Of a stretch of 64,000 bases of DNA, positions 50,590 through 62,451 are shown piece by piece. The notes below the pieces were generated by a model. The model saw only the letters and a list, made by a program, of their open reading frames with translations. It did not search any database and was not told the DNA's origin. Location of the stretch: assembly GCA_021904315.1 (NCBI GenBank), contig CM038920.1, positions 1,674,001 through 1,738,000 on the forward strand. The letters run 5' to 3'. The DNA is from Sphagnum magellanicum (lineage: Eukaryota > Streptophyta > Sphagnopsida > Sphagnales > Sphagnaceae). A program made the translations under genes and the position numbers. How positions within the stretch are numbered: position 1 is the stretch's first letter; each line of letters starts with the position of its first letter.

Positions 50590-51265
50590 TGATACCATAT
50601 CATCAAATGTTAGTTAGGATGCACATTTTGATACTAATGTAGATTGGTCAAATCTCTTCAAGTATGCATGGGACTTTATCTTTCACAATCAAACCAAAAA
50701 ACTGCTCTTTAAGATATATACAAAAGCATGTATGACTAGCCATCGAGTTGAAAAGTTTGAACACTCCAAATTATGTGTAAATTGTGATTAAATAGAAGAT
50801 GAACGCTACGCCTTTCTACAATGCAATCACATCCAACATGTTTAGTTTTGGTTCAAAGATCTTATACATGCTTTTTCATTTTTCAATTAACTTTTAACAT
50901 CTAGACTTGTTTGTTCTCCATTTTGGCTCCAATATTGAGTCATGAAATGAAACCATAGAAGCTTCTTCATGCCAAAATGTTATGTCCAAATTTGATGTGC
51001 ATAGAACCAAAAAACTTTTTGAAGATAAAAAGTTGAATATCAGTGAAATTCTTGTTATGATACAAAGTAAAGTCTTTCAATCCATACAAGTCCATCATTA
51101 TGCACTTCAATCATCATCTTTTTTGTTTAACCAAACAAAAAAGGACCTAAAATCAAATTTACATTTGTGGACTCCAAAATTCCCATCATGTTCCTTTGAT
51201 ACAACAGGCACTTTGAATTTCTCTCATAATATTTTCAACCGGTCTAACACGTAGGATTGGTTTAG
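50590..51265 (+). pseudogene. 3' end of a dead LINE (non-LTR retrotransposon) ORF2
   Basis: The read DTNVDWSNLFKYAWDF ... FKIYTKACMTSHRVEK ... KLCVNC ... EDERYAFLQCNH matches the zf-RVT zinc-binding region of plant LINE-1 ORF2 (Trp-rich start, CxxC, then E-[DR]-x-H/Y-F and C). It is followed by a tail with RTKKLFEDKKLNISEIL, resembling the usual RNRRxFxxK block. Stops interrupt it. The upstream reverse transcriptase is too diverged to be traced with confidence. Confidence 0.65.
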
Positions 51266-54200
51266 TGATTCTAGCTTACCGAGGCTTCATTCGAGTTACA
51301 TATATATTTTGATCCTTTAGTGAATTGATAGTTTAGACCATTCAATCAAAGAAGCAGCAACACCTTGTGGTGGATTCTCTCCAATTTCAAAAAATTTGGT
51401 GATTTCACTCTCTTGCTACTTATATTAAGTAACGACTTAGTCATACTCATAAAGGGGCTGGCCCAAGTGCAAATCTTGGTCTATATTTTAACATCCTTTG
51501 AACCTGAGCGCTTGTGCGGATTGCACAAGGAAGCTCTACTTGGTGTGGACTCACCTTTTGTGAGGAAAAAGGAAAAAAGATTGAGCTGTCCCCCCACACT
51601 ACATCTGCACCAAATTTTTACCAAGACTCATGGATTTCCTGCGATGTCTCTTTAGGAACCTCTTCTTTTGTCCGGTGAAATTTCACTAGAAACTGAGATA
51701 AAATTTTCGAAATTTGAAAATTCAGTGATCTTGAAGGGTTTTTTCAATTGCTGGAAATCAGACAGAGGAAAGAAAAAAATCGCCAGATTTTTATTCTGGT
51801 TTTCAGTTTTATAGCAACAATAAGTACAGAAGGTTTATTAAAGATATGTACTTCATATTGGGTTTATAACCAGATTTGGCTAAATAATCGTGGGGATGAT
51901 CACCATTTATTTTACGTCTTCATAAGTTCATATGGGTGATCACCACTTAAGCTACGTAAGAAAATTCTTTAAAAAACACTGCTCACTGGCGGCAGCTCCT
52001 GGTGTGAAGGATTATGAAGAATAATGCTTTTTGCAAGCTGAGATGTCTGTAGTCTGTACTCCAGAAATTACTGGGCGGTCCCAACATGCACGCCGCACGG
52101 GGTTCTGCCGTGCCAGCAAATAATGAGCCCATGGTGCTTAAAAGCACTGATCAAGTGGTTGGAAGAAGGGGGCCACCTTGGTTGTCAGCAGATCAATTGC
52201 AAAAAAATTCAGAGTGAAGAAGATCCAGTTGAGCAGTGGACAATCAGACCCATTAGAGAAACTGTTTAGATCTCAATAAAACCCATCCCCTGATCTTGCA
52301 AACTGGTTCAATGTCCTAAACTTGGAGCAAGTACAGACCCTTCATCAGGCCTATCAACTATGAACTCACTCTGCTACTTAGATGAAGAAATTGTTGTCAG
52401 GGAAGTAGGGAACTATAAAATTGCCACTTTGTTCAACTGTAGTTTGGATGAAGCACTCAAAACTACAGTGAAAAGGCACAAACCTTGAAGAGGACAAGTT
52501 GCATTAGTTGCAAGGATCTGATTGAGTAGTAATGGGTTGTTGATGCTGATCTTCTCCTGAGTCCTCCATCCTTTTTGTACACCTAACTTGCTTCCCTAAA
52601 ATCAAAGGTTTGTAGTTTGGATCTTTAGTTCTAACTAAAAACTATGCCAGGTTATTATGGACTACATACTTCGAACAAGATTTGTAGTGTATTTGGAGGA
52701 ATGCATACCAAGCATAAAAACTTATAGGACATTTTGAAAAATGAAATGTGCTAGGAGTTATTAGTTAGTTGCAAAATTAAGTCTAACTTAATTAGGTCTA
52801 ATCCTAATTAGATTAATCTAATTTAGCAATTAATTTAGCCGTGAATTAGTTTCAATGTGAACTTGTTTGATTTTTTTTGTGTTTGAAAGGTAAAAATTGT
52901 CAAACCCTAAACCGTAAACCCTAAGCCTTGCATAAGCCCTTATTTCAGTAATGACTGTGGCCTTGAGCGTTACACTAGAGATATTAGTCACCTTTTGCGA
53001 AGCTCAAGGTACCTAATACTATACAATCCACATGGGGCTAAAAGTACCTTTACACCATACAAATCTGCCTCTACTCAGAGCCATGAAATAATTATCATTT
53101 CAGCCAACTTTTCTCAAGACCTGGATGAATAATTTAAGTGATAGGAGGAGGGTTCTAAACTGGTTTGCTTTGGCTTCAGGAAAAAGCATGGACCATGCAT
53201 CTAGATTCTTGTGCTTATGTGATGAGTGAGGAATACAAAACTCGAGGATGTAGGTTTGTTTGTTTGTTCAGGCCTAGGGGAAAAAAAGCAAAGAATTGTA
53301 TGTACACAAATGGGTTTTTTCTTTGAATGGATGTAGTTTTTTTGGGTTGATTTGTTGGTTCAGGTCCCAAAGAAAAAAACAAAAAAATTGTACCAAATGC
53401 TTTCTCAAAATGGTTGAAGGTTCTTTTGAGAGAGAGAGAGAGAGAGGTACTAAAACTTGGACTCCCTGAATCTAGTTTTGTTTGCTTTTTTGCCTTTTCA
53501 GGAAGGAAATCCAACAAGGGTCAATATGTTGTCACATACTTTTGAGTTGTTGGGAAGGCAGTTGATTGGCCCACCATCACCAATGATCTGGTTACAGAAC
53601 TCTTCTGACATGTATGAGGGTCCTGCAAAAGGCCATATGACAATAAAAGTGTTTCCTCATTTTTAATTGCTAGTTTTCTTTGAAGCCTGCAAAGCTAGTG
53701 ATTTTTTTGTGGCCAAATTTTACCTTTTGTAACCAACCCTGTCAAGGACAGGACAGGTCAGGGCAGGTATGTAGGAAAAAGAAGAAAAAGGAAAACTGGT
53801 GGTTTACTAGATAAGTAGATGCATATAGATGGTTAGTATGTAGTAAGGGATTGTGGGTTCTTAGGAGGTAGATAGGAAAATAAGTGGTTACTTAGTAAGT
53901 AATTAGATGCATGAAGATGTTTAGTGTAAGGGCTAGTGGGTTCTTGGTAGGTAGGTAAGACAATAGGGGATTACTAAGTAACTAGATGCATTTCACTTGT
54001 GGGTATGTAGGTAAAGGCTTGTGGGTTGTTAGTTGTTAGCTAATATAACTAAGAACTGAGCTAACCACCGTGATTAGCTAGGAAACTCGAACCCAATGAA
54101 GTAAGAGTTTCTATGGAAAATGGTGTGCTTCTTGCACCATTTTACATATAAACAATGTTCTGCACGAGAGTCATGCAATGTGCAAAACGGCAAGCTTGGA

Positions 54201-54590
54201 TAGAAATCATTAGCGGGTATTTTGTGTCTCCCATGCTTGAGTGGCTGTCGGTTCACTCTAGGTGAGCTCTTGGGCTTCACTACTCACTAATTTAATGTTC
54301 AAAAAAATTATCCCTCAACTTAGTATGGCAATTTTCAATTGAAGACAGATATGCTAGTCTTCCAACACAGGTTCAAATTCCAACATGATACTATACAGTT
54401 CCAAGGTCCAGTCCATCTTATAGGTAGTACTTTCTACAAGGTGTGGGCTTTTTTAAAATGCAGAGTGTGCCTTAGGTCAAGTGAGCAAATCATAATTTGA
54501 GACTAGTAAACTACTGTGAGATAGATATCCCAGGATGAATCAGCACCCATGTTGGTTGGTACCTTGACCTTTTTGAGTGAGGCCTCATAG
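51266..54590. other. Spacer without a supported gene
   Basis: It contains an (AG)n microsatellite near 53430-53447 and a segment at 51860-52070 that resembles 60230-60480 (see findings). Tandem-like GTAGGTAGG and TAGATGCAT words occur between 53770 and 54010. No protein family was recognised. Confidence 0.5.
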
Positions 54591-54594
54591 GGTA

Positions 54595-54919
54595 GGGCGA
54601 CTTTAGACGAGGGTTCAAGTTCCAGGGCCCAATAAATTCAAGCAATCTTATTGGTTGAAAGCTTTAAATTGGTCCCAAGGAAATTAGACGAGGGTCCAAG
54701 ACCAAAAAGTGGCAAATTGAGGCTAAACCTACATGGCACCTGTTTTGGAGGGAAAACCAATTGATTCGGACCAAAAAACAGTGCTAAAAAGAGAGCTCCT
54801 CATTTGGAGAACCAAGAATTACACTAGGGACCAAGGTATAGTCCAACTCAAGGATTCAATTTGCTTCAAATCAGTCCAAATTGGTTCCTAGGAAACTGGA
54901 CCCTCATCTAAAGTGGACC
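54595..54919. mobile_element. MITE-like TIR element, copy 2
   Basis: Same family and orientation as 8064-8395. The left end is GGGCGACTTTAGACGAGGGT and the right end, reverse complemented, GGTCCACTTTAGATGAGGGT. Both ends and the internal subterminal word are conserved between copies. The element is non-coding. Confidence 0.75.
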
Positions 54920-55760
54920 TTAGTGACCATATTAAAGTCCCAAAAATGTGAGATTTGAACTCAGACATCCTGATTTATTCTAAGCATGGGATATCTATAA
55001 TATTTAGAAATAATTTAAATGAATTTTGGGATTTTACATCAATACAGGTGCTTGCTCACCCAAGGCAGAGATGAATATCCATAATAAATTCTATGTTATC
55101 AATAGCAAATTTGGGTGTTCTGTCAAAAAAGAGGGGATACAAGTGAGAACCCAACAAATTTTATTGGGAAAATAGTTTGTGCATAAAAAGCGGTTGCCTG
55201 TAAGAACCAGTGTTGTACCAGTACACAGGTTGCAACTTGAGTATATAGTACTGGTATGGGTACTGATATTGAAGAAGAGACCAGTCTGACCTGATGCAAT
55301 ACCAGAGCCTTCTATCAGTACCAGTCTCTGGTACGAGTCCTGAGATGATATCAAGTATATATATGCCTGCTTTATATACTAATCGCAATATCAAGGTTAT
55401 ACCTGCCATACACCAAGCTAAAAATTATAGCCTTGGACCTTTCTTAATGCCAATGCATTCTAGGTGCAAACAAGGGATCACAAACACGCGGGCCCTGCCA
55501 ATAGATAAGATGTTGTACATCTACCTACTGTGTCCACACTCTGAACACCAAAACAATCTGTTCCAATCTAAACAGTCTAAACACTTTCACCAAAGAAGCC
55601 AGTTCACCTAATGTGAAACTGATTTTAATAAGTTAAAACTTCCAAAAGTTGGATCCAATGCAATAGTCCCTGGGCCCAACAAACAAAACTCTCCATACCA
55701 AGATCTGTTTGGTATGTTCAGAAGTCAATTCATGTACAACAATGGTGTGAACTCTCTAAT

Positions 55761-55974
55761 GGTGTATTTTCACACTTGATGTTAAGTCAGTGTTAAAATG
55801 AAAATCTAGGTGGCATCCTAGGTGGCACCCAATGTTAATTGGATGAGAGCTTAATGTTAAGTGAATGTTAGCTCAATATCAAATGTTTATGGTAAGTAGA
55901 TGTAAGTCATAAATGACTAGCATGGTGTTAGAGGACTCAACACTAGAGTCCCTAACACCAAGTGTGAATGCACC
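55761..55974. mobile_element. MITE-like element of a second family, 214 bp
   Basis: Its ends are imperfect inverted repeats of about 22-24 bp: left GGTGTATTTTCACACTTGAT followed by GTTA, right (reverse complement) GGTGCATTCACACTTGGTGT followed by TA. The interior has repeated TTAATGTTAAGTGAATGTTA-like words and no coding frame. No second copy is in the window. Confidence 0.65.
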
Positions 55975-58900
55975 TTGAGACTACAACTTACTCAAGGTAA
56001 GAAGTCTGACGTACAAAGTTGAAGAATAACATATGGAAAGGAGAGACTCTATTGAAAGTTTGAAGTTGAGTCTATAGAAGAGAGTTATTTGTAAAGTGCC
56101 CCAAATAGGGGATGAATTTGTTCATTAGGAGCTCACAATAGGTGTTGAAATGTTAGATGAGCATTAGATTTTTAAATTAATTTTCACTGGATGTCACAAT
56201 TAGGATCAAATTTCTATTAGCACTTTTGGTGTTAAAAACACTAAAACTGTTTTAAAAAGTTTGGTACCAATTGCAATGCTCCTGACAAATATTGAAGTAG
56301 ACGTGTAAAGGAGGGTTGTTAGCACACCTTCCACAATTACATAGAATGATCATCTTCATAATTTCATGTTAAGTTTGTTGTTTTGTCAAATGTTTTAAAG
56401 ATTTTATGGATAATAGCAAAAAGGGGTGGATAAATCAACAAGGTACAAAATAAAGATTGGACTCAATGTGACTTTAAGGAAAATTTTAGCATATATGCTT
56501 TAATTGTTTATAATTTGGAAGAAACTTGGGATTATAATTTGGCAATTCAAGTTGAAAAATTCATTGGATTATTATTGTTTTTATAGATTTGAAAGATGGG
56601 TCAAAACACATTAATATGAGCCAATGGAACTACTTTAGAAAAGAAATGTAACTCTTTTTTTAATCCTTTTCATTTTTTGAATGCTTTTTTTTCAACTTGT
56701 TATTAGAAATACATATAGTTGCCCCAATGTATCACAAAATTTGTGTATTTTTTATTAAATATGATTTTTTGAAAGTGTGTAAAAATAACTAAATTTTACG
56801 TGTTTTGAAAAATTATCATATTTCAAGTCATACCAGGGTATATATGTGGGACAATAGGTAACAACTAGGTAAGTACATGCATGTAGATGGATAGGACATA
56901 ACCTTGGTCAAGACCTAGTTTGCAAGATAGATGCACATGGTTAGTCCATAGGTAAGGGCCATGGGTTGTTAGTAACTATGTAGTAGAAGTAGAAACAAAT
57001 CTAACCATCATGGTTAACTAATAAGGAACCGGTTAACCCCAACAGAAAAGCAATTTCCTGTCGTCCATCCATCCATCCATCCATCCATCCATCCTGGTGT
57101 GCTGCTGGTTGTTGGTTGACTGAGGCCTGGTGCGAACACTGCATTCACACTTGCATTCACACTCACAAAGTTCGATTGGGTATGTTTACCGTCCTCCCTT
57201 ATGCAGGACGTTGGGTGGGAACCTTGTTATGACTTTGCACGTGTGTCTCCGTGTAGGGTTTTGCTTCAAGGTTTTGACTTATGTGGTGCAAATTTGAGAT
57301 AAATTCAATATGGACATTTTAAAACTAACAAATATTTGGGCGTTAAATTTGGACTACTTGTACACTATTGGTACTCCTAAGAGGTTGCGGGTTTAAAGCC
57401 CATGAAGAACAAGCAAAAATACATGCAGAACATTTTAAAGGTCCTGCACTTAACAGGACAAGTGTTGACCATGGAGTTCATGAATTCAGCAGTGTGCACA
57501 GAACCATGCACCAACACCACCCACAAAGTTTGTAAGGGGTGTTTAACAAGGTTCCCTCCTCACCCCCCTTCCCTCATTTGCTACCCCAAAATAAGGCTGC
57601 TTCTAGTTTTTAGTTTTCTTCACACTCACTCTCTCAATACTTCTTCAGACTTCAGAGTTGCTGGCTGTTTTTTGCCTGAATAACTACTTATTTCTGTCAT
57701 TCTTGGTTTTTGTTTGTGTGTGTGTTTGTGTGTCAGTGATTTGTATTTATGCTTTTTCTTTTTATGTTAAAGCTTGAAGGTTTGCTTGCTGGAGTGTAGG
57801 TGGGTGGGTTGGTTAGTTGTTTGGTTCTAACTTCTAACTTCTCGAGGAGGTGATAGATATGGGCAACAACATAAGTTTGGAGTGGTTTTACTCTCCTCCT
57901 CCTCCTCCTTGTTTTCTTCTGGTTGTTTTCGCAGAAAAAGACAACAGAATTGAACACACAAACTACAACATCTAAGTTATGAGTTCTACTGTCACCTCCT
58001 TCTTACAATAAAAATAGTTGCAGACTCTTTCCTTTTTGTTAGTACTATTGTTGTTCAATATTACCCAGTGTTTTTTTTTTTCCAATAAGTTTTTTTTTGG
58101 GAAATTTTTTTTGGGGATTTTTTTTTTTCTAATGTAAATTTGACACTTTAAAAATAAAATAGAAAAAAATTATCATATTTTCAATATCACTAAATTAAAA
58201 AAAGAAAACCCTGATACTACTACCCCCAGATACACCTCTACAGAATCATGCCACACAGATCACATTGATCATTATCCTTCTTCAACTGACAACAAACAAG
58301 TAGGCTGGCTAGCAGCTCTACCCCCACCTTATGGCAAGTTCAAATTTCCAAAGTTTAGGGTTTTGTTCCCTAAAGTGTTCCCTATGAAGCTTCCAATTTA
58401 CTCTCCATTTGTTCTTTAATTTGATCTCATATGCTTTGTCAACCATTCCTTATGTTGTTCTCAAAATTCCCATGTGTCCTCCACATGTGTTCCTTGATTT
58501 CATTGGCTTTGCACCAAATGAAGATGGAGAGAGACTCAATGAAACAATGTAATCTTCGTTTGGTCCCACACTTTTGAGGAATGTTCATCACCCTCCCATG
58601 TGGTGTTTCGTGGTGTGAATTGTGAGTTCATGGTTTGGAAATGTCACCCAAACATTCCGTGGTTTTTAAACTCTTGTTGGTTTGAACTTGCTATATCTTA
58701 TATATTAATTCACTAAGTCAGTCAGTCAGTCTTTATCGTACTTTAACTTACTTTAAGTTACCCTGGGGAAAGGAATAAAGATGTGATAAAGTGAGTTAGG
58801 GGCGTTGGATCGGAAATCGGACGGGTGGAATGATGTTCTTCAAGGGTAAGTATCGTGTTGGGGTAAAAGTGGTGAGCTGGGAAGTTACACATGGGGTGGG

Positions 58901-60500
58901 ATGGACTGTCGGGGGGGGGGGGAATCGGTGGGTGAGAAGGCGAGAGACCATTGGACAGAGAATAAACAATATTATCGTGTGCTCGATGCCGAGCCCGTCC
59001 GACTCTAAAGGACGTTGCTTTGGGGGGGACGGACGGGGAGGGGGTCCGTTGGTGGAGACATATTTTTTCACACTGAAAAATGGGGTCCTCCGGGTGCTCT
59101 GAGCGCCATTCTTTTTTTTTAGGGGTTTTCTTTCTCCGGCAAATATCTGTTTCAAGGAGTGATGAAAAAATTGGAGATAAGGCACACTAGCAAGGGAGGG
59201 TTTGGGTTTATAAGGTCTTTTATAAGGTTTATAGGGTCTCTCAACCTTGGGATGAATGGATGAATGAGTGGATGGATGGATGCCTCCTTCCTTCATATTT
59301 TAGCCGGGCTTTTATTTTAGCTCCGACTTAGTGGGTGTTCCAAGTTTGAAGTAACCTTACGACCACTTGAAATGTGCCACACTTGAAAACCGTCTGTGCC
59401 TTGCAGGCATGGGTTACCACTAGTAAGAAGAGGTAGAGTCATTTCCACGATGAACCCATTTGTTCCCATATGCTTTGCCAAATTGTTCCTTATGTTATTA
59501 CCTCAAGTTCCCATGTGTCTAGCACGTGTGTCTCACATGTGCACTCTTTACTTTTGTATCATATGTTTCTCCCAATGTTGTTCCCATAGGTGTGCCCCAT
59601 GTTATTTGGAATAACCCCACTTTTTATCTCGTATTCCCGGGCCCCCAAGTCGTACTCTTTTAGCCTACATGAGTCGACCCAATGGAGAAGAGGCTTCAAA
59701 AAAAAATCTTATCTTGAGTCCAAATAACTATCTTGGGAATATCAAAAGTTTTGGAAGATTTTAAAAAAAATTATATTTCATGGATTAAATCAACAAGGCC
59801 CATCACATACCCAAAAAACGTTTTTCGAAATTTTGAGCTTTAGTTAATAAAATAATTCATAAAAATAATTAACTAAAGCTGAAAAGTTTGGATTGTTTTT
59901 ACTAATTAATAAAAAATAAAAGGCCAAAAATCATACCATTTAAGTTGCATAGGTAAAAAATCAAAACAGTCTGAAAAAGCTCCAAATCCTCTCATATATT
60001 CAGCCTTTGGGGGGGGGGGGGGGGGGGGGGGGCTGGCTATATATATAGATAAAAAGAAAAATTAAAAATTAAAAATGTTAAAATCAAGCACTATGTGAGA
60101 TTTTCAATAGCCAGAATATGACCAAAAGTTAAGAAAAATCACCACATTTACATACATGGTTCAACTAGGTAGCCCAAAATATTAAAGGATGTTCTTTATA
60201 TATATATATATATATATCTTTTTATATTTAGCTTGTAGCCAAATTTGGCTAAATTTTCCTATGGATGATCACCACTTTGGCTACATCACAAAATGGACAA
60301 AGAAAACATTGCACATGAGGAGAAGTTCATCATCATCAACTGCAATGAAGAAGAAGATCAAGAAAACTCATCATCAGTGAATTAGTAGCAGAAGCAGCCA
60401 TTTAGTTATATATCATCAAGAAAATCCTCTTCTGTTATTCCAACTGCCAAAAAAGTTGGAGTCTGTTTGTAGTCTGGAGCTGTTGCTGCAAGAGGGGAGT
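55975..60500. other. Spacer without a supported gene
   Basis: It contains (CATC)n at 57064-57094, a (GGAT)-like run near 59262-59282, 12 Gs at 58911-58922, 24 Gs at 60009-60032 and (TA)n near 60198-60218. A GC-richer patch at 58800-59110 has an open minus-strand frame of 166 codons, rich in Pro, Thr and Ser, with no family match; I do not call it a gene. Confidence 0.5.
60009..60032. repeat. Homopolymer of 24 G
   Basis: An uninterrupted G24 run in AT-rich DNA. Its exact length is likely unreliable in any sequencing technology. Confidence 0.85.
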
Positions 60501-60539
60501 GAGGTGAGGAAGCAACAGAAACTGTAAAGTCCTAACTTA

Positions 60540-60727
60540 CTCTTGATGGGTGAAAGAAGAAACTGCAAAAAAATCCTACTCTTCTTTAACTTAGATGGGT
60601 GGAAGAAGAAACTTGCAAAACATCCTAGTCTTTTGGCCTACATGGGTGAAAGAAAGAAGAAACTGCAAAAGTCCTACTCTTTTAACTTATTACATTTGGT
60701 GGGAAGAAGAAGCTGCAGAGTGCAAAC
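60540..60727. repeat. About 50-bp tandem repeat, four copies, upstream of the F-box gene
   Basis: Units of the form TGGGTGAAAGAAGAAACTGC followed by AAAA-TCCTA-CTCTT-TTAACTTA occur at about 60540, 60592, 60641 and 60691. They carry small indels, and the last copy is shorter. Confidence 0.8.
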
Positions 60728-60937
60728 TATATTGTAAGTAGTCATCTCTCTTTCTTGTCAGGAAACATATAATGATGCCGGTTTTTTATTACCTTATTGT
60801 TAGTTTTGGTTTGGGGGTTGCAGGGGTGGAAGAGAGAGAGAGAGAGAGAGAGAAATGATTGATTTCATTAGTAGTTTTAGTTCCATGTAAGTGCTTTTTT
60901 CTTTCATAAAGTTTGGCAGGGTTTCATCATTTTAGCA

Positions 60938-61048
60938 AAATTCTTTTTGTTTGTCAAAGCTTTTGGCTTGTCTTGTTTGGGTTCCCTTTGGTTGGTTAGT
61001 GTTGTTGCTAAACTCAAAAGCAAACCAAAAAGAAAAAAAAGGTATTTC

Positions 61049-61082
<34 letters not shown>

Positions 61083-61460
61083 AGCAAAGATAAAAAAAAG
61101 TGTTTCTACACAGAGAGCGAGAATAAGAGAAAGAGAGATGTTTGACTTCATCACCACCTAGTTTTAGTTTTTAATTTGTAGAAATTCTTTTTGTCAAAGC
61201 TTTTGATTGTCTTCTTGCATTCTCTTTTGATTATTTTTGTTTCTAAACTCAAAAGCAAAAAAGTTTTTCTACAGAGAGAGAAGAGAAGAGGAGAGAGAGA
61301 GAGAATTCTAGTTTTAGTTTTTGGCAAATTTTTTGGGTCGAAGTTTTTGCTTGTCTTCTTGCACTCTCTTTTGTTTACTTGTGTTGCTAAACTCAAAAAA
61401 CGAAAAAGTGTTTCTGGAGAGAGCGATAAGAGAGAGTGTGTTTGAGAGAGAGAGAGAGAG
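60938..61460 (+). repeat. Triplicated leader module ending in GA runs
   Basis: Three imperfect units (about 60938-61080, 61178-61300, 61317-61440) share TTTGTCAAAGCTTTTG (or TTGGGTCGAAGTTTTTG), CTTGTCTTCTTGCA, TCTCTTTTG, TGCTAAACTCAAAA and TGTTTCT, and each ends in a (GA)n run. They precede the F-box gene on its coding strand. GA runs are potential sites for BPC/GAGA-binding plant factors; that role is inference. Confidence 0.8.
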
Positions 61461-62451
61461 GGAGAGGTAGGTGCTGCTGCTGCGAGAAAAAGGCCATGGA
61501 AACAGACGAGGTTTGCAGTTTGCAGCTGTGAGACAAGCGTCTCCGTGGTTTCTGGGACTTTGTTTCTGTAGAAACATGCATTGGAGTGAATGGGTTGTCG
61601 TCAGTTTCTTGTCTGTTTTGGAGTTTTCTTCTGTTGTTGTTGCTGAGGGATTTTTGCTCCGGAGTTTTTTTCTTGTTCTTGTTCTTGTGTTTCCTCATTC
61701 TGTTGCAACAAAGTCTTTTCCATTTTTCTCACCACGTCGGAGCTCGGATCTCGAAGCTCGAAGGTCAAAGAAGAGAGTGAGAGGGGGGAAAAGAAAAAAA
61801 GTTTTGTGGAAGTCGTGGGAGTTGGGGAATGCTCAAGATTGGGAATTGCTGAAGAGTCGAAGAGGAGGAGGAGTAGTAGTAGGAAGAGATGCTTTTTTTG
61901 ACTTTGAGGAGTCCAAAGTTTTGTGAATTTTTTTTGGTTTTGAGCAGATTTTTTGTAAGTTCGGATTTTATAGATTTTGGAGAAGCTTTGAAGAAGCGGT
62001 TATTGTTGCTTTTGGATGAGTTTGACAAAGAAGTTTTAGTACCGGAAGAGCAGGGGAGAAGAAGGAACTGAAGCTCATTTATTGACAAGATTTTGAGGAG
62101 CTTGGAAAAAGCTGCAAATGCCTTGAGAAAGAAGAACAACAACATGTGAGAAACTGATTGAAAGTTTGGTTTCAAGAAAGTTTTTTTTGAGAAGGGCTGT
62201 TATGGAGGAAAGTCGAGACAAGCTTTGAGTTCATGAGGGAAAAAAAACCAATGGTTTTGGAAAGATTTGACATGGTCTTTTGTAAAGCTTGAAAGGATTT
62301 CAGGGTTTTGGGAAGAAGTTTTGCAGAGAAACTGTTAGGGGAAAAAGATCAAAGCAGCTTGGGGAATGAACGAGCTTGGTGTTTAGGGTTTCTACAACTC
62401 CAGCATTTCCTGGATCAAGCAATTGAAGAACCTGAAAGGAACCTGCAGATT
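61441..62451 (+). promoter_or_regulatory. Presumed long 5' leader of the F-box gene with upstream start codons
   Basis: About 1 kb, GA/TC-rich, leading to the ATG at 62452. It has several upstream ATGs with short frames, and a donor-like TTTTTTGTAAGT near 61950, so it may contain a leader intron. The frame of the F-box protein is open back to 62308 but without an ATG. Confidence 0.45.

Noticed and set aside
54367..54379. tRNA B-box-like GGTTCAAATTCCA
   Set aside because: No A box at the right distance and no cloverleaf arms around it.
55196..55335. Clustered GTACCAGTAC / TACTGGTA words as a third MITE
   Set aside because: The words recur, but no paired ends or target duplication could be defined.
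58796..59296. 166-codon minus-strand ORF, rich in Pro, Thr and Ser
   Set aside because: It lies in a GC-richer patch with a G12 run and short repeats, has no recognisable domain and no splice partners. The length is plausible by chance in GC-richer DNA.
62308..62451. N-terminal extension of the F-box ORF to 62308
   Set aside because: The first codon there is TTG. The first ATG in frame is 62452 and the upstream codons show no conserved feature.
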